Shown here: one piece after another, positions 63,029 to 64,000 of the stretch
Numbering within the stretch: position 1 is the stretch's first letter
How the letters are laid out: each line of letters opens with the position of its first letter
DNA from: Herpetosiphon gulosus
Lineage (GTDB): Bacteria > Chloroflexota > Chloroflexia > Chloroflexales > Herpetosiphonaceae
Direction: 5' to 3'
Length of the DNA: 64,000 nt
Assembly (NCBI RefSeq): GCF_039545135.1
Contig: NZ_BAABRU010000017.1
Coordinates: 1-64,000 of the forward strand
Translations under genes and position numbers: made by a program
Notes under the pieces: generated by a model
What the model was told of the DNA's origin: nothing
Seen by the model: the letters and a program-made list of their open reading frames with translations, nothing else
The model's database searches: none

Positions 63029-63661
63029 CTAGAGTTTAATCCGGCGAGGGCGGATACGTGATTTTTCGGCGCGAATGATTGCTTGAATCATGCTGGCAGC
63101 CTCGTCGGGCCGTGATTCGGGGTTCATCACGACATAATCAAATTCATCGACACGGCCCATTTCTGCTTCGGCCAAGGCCATCCGTTGTTCTAAACCTTCT
63201 GCCGATTCAGTGCGGCGCAAGCGCAGGCGGTTGGCTAATTCGGCACTTGAAGGTGGCACGATGAAAATCAAGACTGCATCGGGTACTAATTTGCGCATGG
63301 TGGCCGCGCCCTGCACATCGATCCGTAAAATCACATCTTTGCCGCTCGCCAAGGCATCGCGCACCTGCGATTTGGGAATGCCCTTGTATTCGCCATAGAC
63401 AACGGCATGCTCCAAGAGGTCATTGTTGGCGATCATGGTTTCAAACTCGGCTTTGGAAACAAAGTTATAATCAAAGCCCTCTAATTCGCCTGGGCGTTGG
63501 CCACGGCTGGTGGTGGTGACCACAAAATGAAAGGGCATACCAAATTCGCGCATACGCATCAACACCGTATCTTTGCCAACCCCTGATGGGCCTGAAATAA
63601 TGACCAGTAGTGGCACAGGAGCTTGGTTGTGCAAAATCGGGTTGAGTTCTGGGTGTGACAC
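63029..63661 (-). CDS. gmk: Guanylate kinase
   Basis: Gmk phosphorylates GMP with ATP in the cytoplasm. The start is GTG 63661, preceded by AGGAGG; the longer frame would run into the rqcH promoter. The 211 residues have the P-loop SGPSGVGKDT, the GMP site TTSRGQRPGELEGFDYNFVS, EYKGIPKSQV and VILRIDVQGAA, and the C-terminal lid segment with RRTES. It is divergent from rqcH. Confidence 0.94.
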   Translation of the reverse strand: MSHPELNPILHNQAPVPLLVIISGPSGVGKDTVLMRMREFGMPFHFVVTTTSRGQRPGELEGFDYNFVSKAEFETMIANNDLLEHAVVYGEYKGIPKSQVRDALASGKDVILRIDVQGAATMRKLVPDAVLIFIVPPSSAELANRLRLRRTESAEGLEQRMALAEAEMGRVDEFDYVVMNPESRPDEAASMIQAIIRAEKSRIRPRRIKL

Positions 63662-63692
63662 AATGCCTCCTAAACTAAGGATTTTTAAATTA

Positions 63693-63721
63693 TTGACGAT
63701 CCGCCAATGCTTGAGTACGAT
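63693..63721 (+). promoter_or_regulatory. Promoter of rqcH
   Basis: TTGACG (63693-63698) and TACGAT (63716-63721) are separated by 17 bases, 24 bases before the rqcH ATG. Confidence 0.6.
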
Positions 63722-63745
63722 TGAGCCATTGAAGGAGAATCGTCT

Positions 63746-64000
63746 ATGCACATTGATGCGCTAGTTGTTGCAGCGATTGTCGCTGAATTACAGATCTTGG
63801 TTGGCGGCAAAATTCAACAGGTGGTTTTGCCAAATCCCGATAGTGTGGGCTTTGAAGTCTATGCTGATGGTCAACGCCATCAGTTATTGCTTTCGGCTAA
63901 TCCAAAATTTGCCCGTATGCATACCACCCCAACCAAGCTAACCCGTGATCCGAATGCCGATTCGCCTTTGTTGCTCTTATTGCGTAAATATGTTCGTGGC
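63746..64000 (+). CDS. rqcH: NFACT-family ribosome quality-control protein RqcH (partial, cut by window end)
   Basis: The ATG has AAGGAG eight bases upstream. The visible 85 residues (MHIDALVVAAIVAELQILVG, then KIQQVVLPNPD, SANPKFARMHTT, LLLLLRKYVRG) match the N-terminal NFACT-N domain of RqcH/Rqc2, which tags stalled nascent chains with alanine. The rest lies outside the window. Confidence 0.85.
   Translation, partial: MHIDALVVAAIVAELQILVGGKIQQVVLPNPDSVGFEVYADGQRHQLLLSANPKFARMHTTPTKLTRDPNADSPLLLLLRKYVRG

Noticed and set aside
1-64000. CRISPR arrays, tRNA or rRNA genes, prophage or intact insertion sequences
   Set aside because: No regularly spaced repeats, no tRNA-like cloverleaf with a CCA-end or TpsiC segment, and no transposase or integrase frame was recognised by eye; a dedicated scan was not possible.

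Overview
The window looks like chromosomal DNA of a filamentous Chloroflexota bacterium, most probably Herpetosiphon or a close relative. This rests on gene content and style: about 50% GC, leucine codons rich in TTG, many mixed REC/histidine-kinase proteins, HEAT-repeat and Pro/Gln-rich proteins, a carotenoid desaturase, a DsbA-VKOR pair and an NFACT/RqcH gene. No rRNA, tRNA, CRISPR array, phage module or intact insertion sequence was seen, so the genus is an inference.

Layout, left to right. 1-4.6 kb: edge of an unknown gene, a small lipoprotein/membrane-protein pair, then a carbohydrate ABC importer (two permeases and a binding lipoprotein broken by an in-frame TAA). 4.7-8.1 kb: membrane-anchored zinc peptidase, lgt, and a DUF5685 protein with a very Cys-rich tail. 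8.1-12.8 kb: a translationally coupled pair, a NACHT-like NTPase/HEAT protein and a REC-RodZ-like-HTH-TM protein. 12.9-19.1 kb: degenerate OYE-like protein, CheY-like regulator, Pro/Gln-rich membrane protein, GNAT, M1-type peptidase lipoprotein, MBL hydrolase, [2Fe-2S] protein. 19.2-23.1 kb: two-gene sensor-kinase operon. 23.1-25.3 kb: AT-rich and repeat-rich insert-like region with a secreted and a membrane protein of unknown role. 25.3-29.1 kb: Na/Pi transporter-like protein, UspA, TrpG/PabA, then a small ORF with two tandem Doc-type Fic proteins. 29.2-38.3 kb: ECF sigma factor with a NarL-type kinase, folC, a regulator/REC-adenylate-cyclase/7TM-kinase operon, and hutI. 38.5-46 kb: small membrane protein, WYL regulator, CrtI-family desaturase, DsbA-VKOR, GNAT, site-2 protease, RlmD-type methyltransferase. 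45.8-55.9 kb: FecR-like protein with tgt, globin, degenerate-GGDEF/EAL protein, hutU, pepA, a second MBL protein. 56-64 kb: TetR regulator, membrane protein, an AT-rich AlbA_2/Schlafen-like gene, a GNAT/DUF58/MoxR/GNAT/DegV/gmk reverse-strand run, and the start of rqcH.

Most genes are ordinary housekeeping or signalling genes. Signal transduction dominates: six REC-containing proteins with an intact phosphoacceptor (plus one degenerate REC), four histidine kinases, a predicted adenylate cyclase, a c-di-GMP enzyme and an ECF sigma factor. At least two dispersed non-coding repeat families occupy intergenic gaps. The best candidates for something undescribed are the REC-RodZ-like tail-anchored protein with its NACHT/HEAT partner, the tandem Doc operon, the DUF5685 Cys-rich tail, and the AlbA_2 gene with its zinc-ribbon-like front end. 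All functions are read from sequence motifs; no database search was run.
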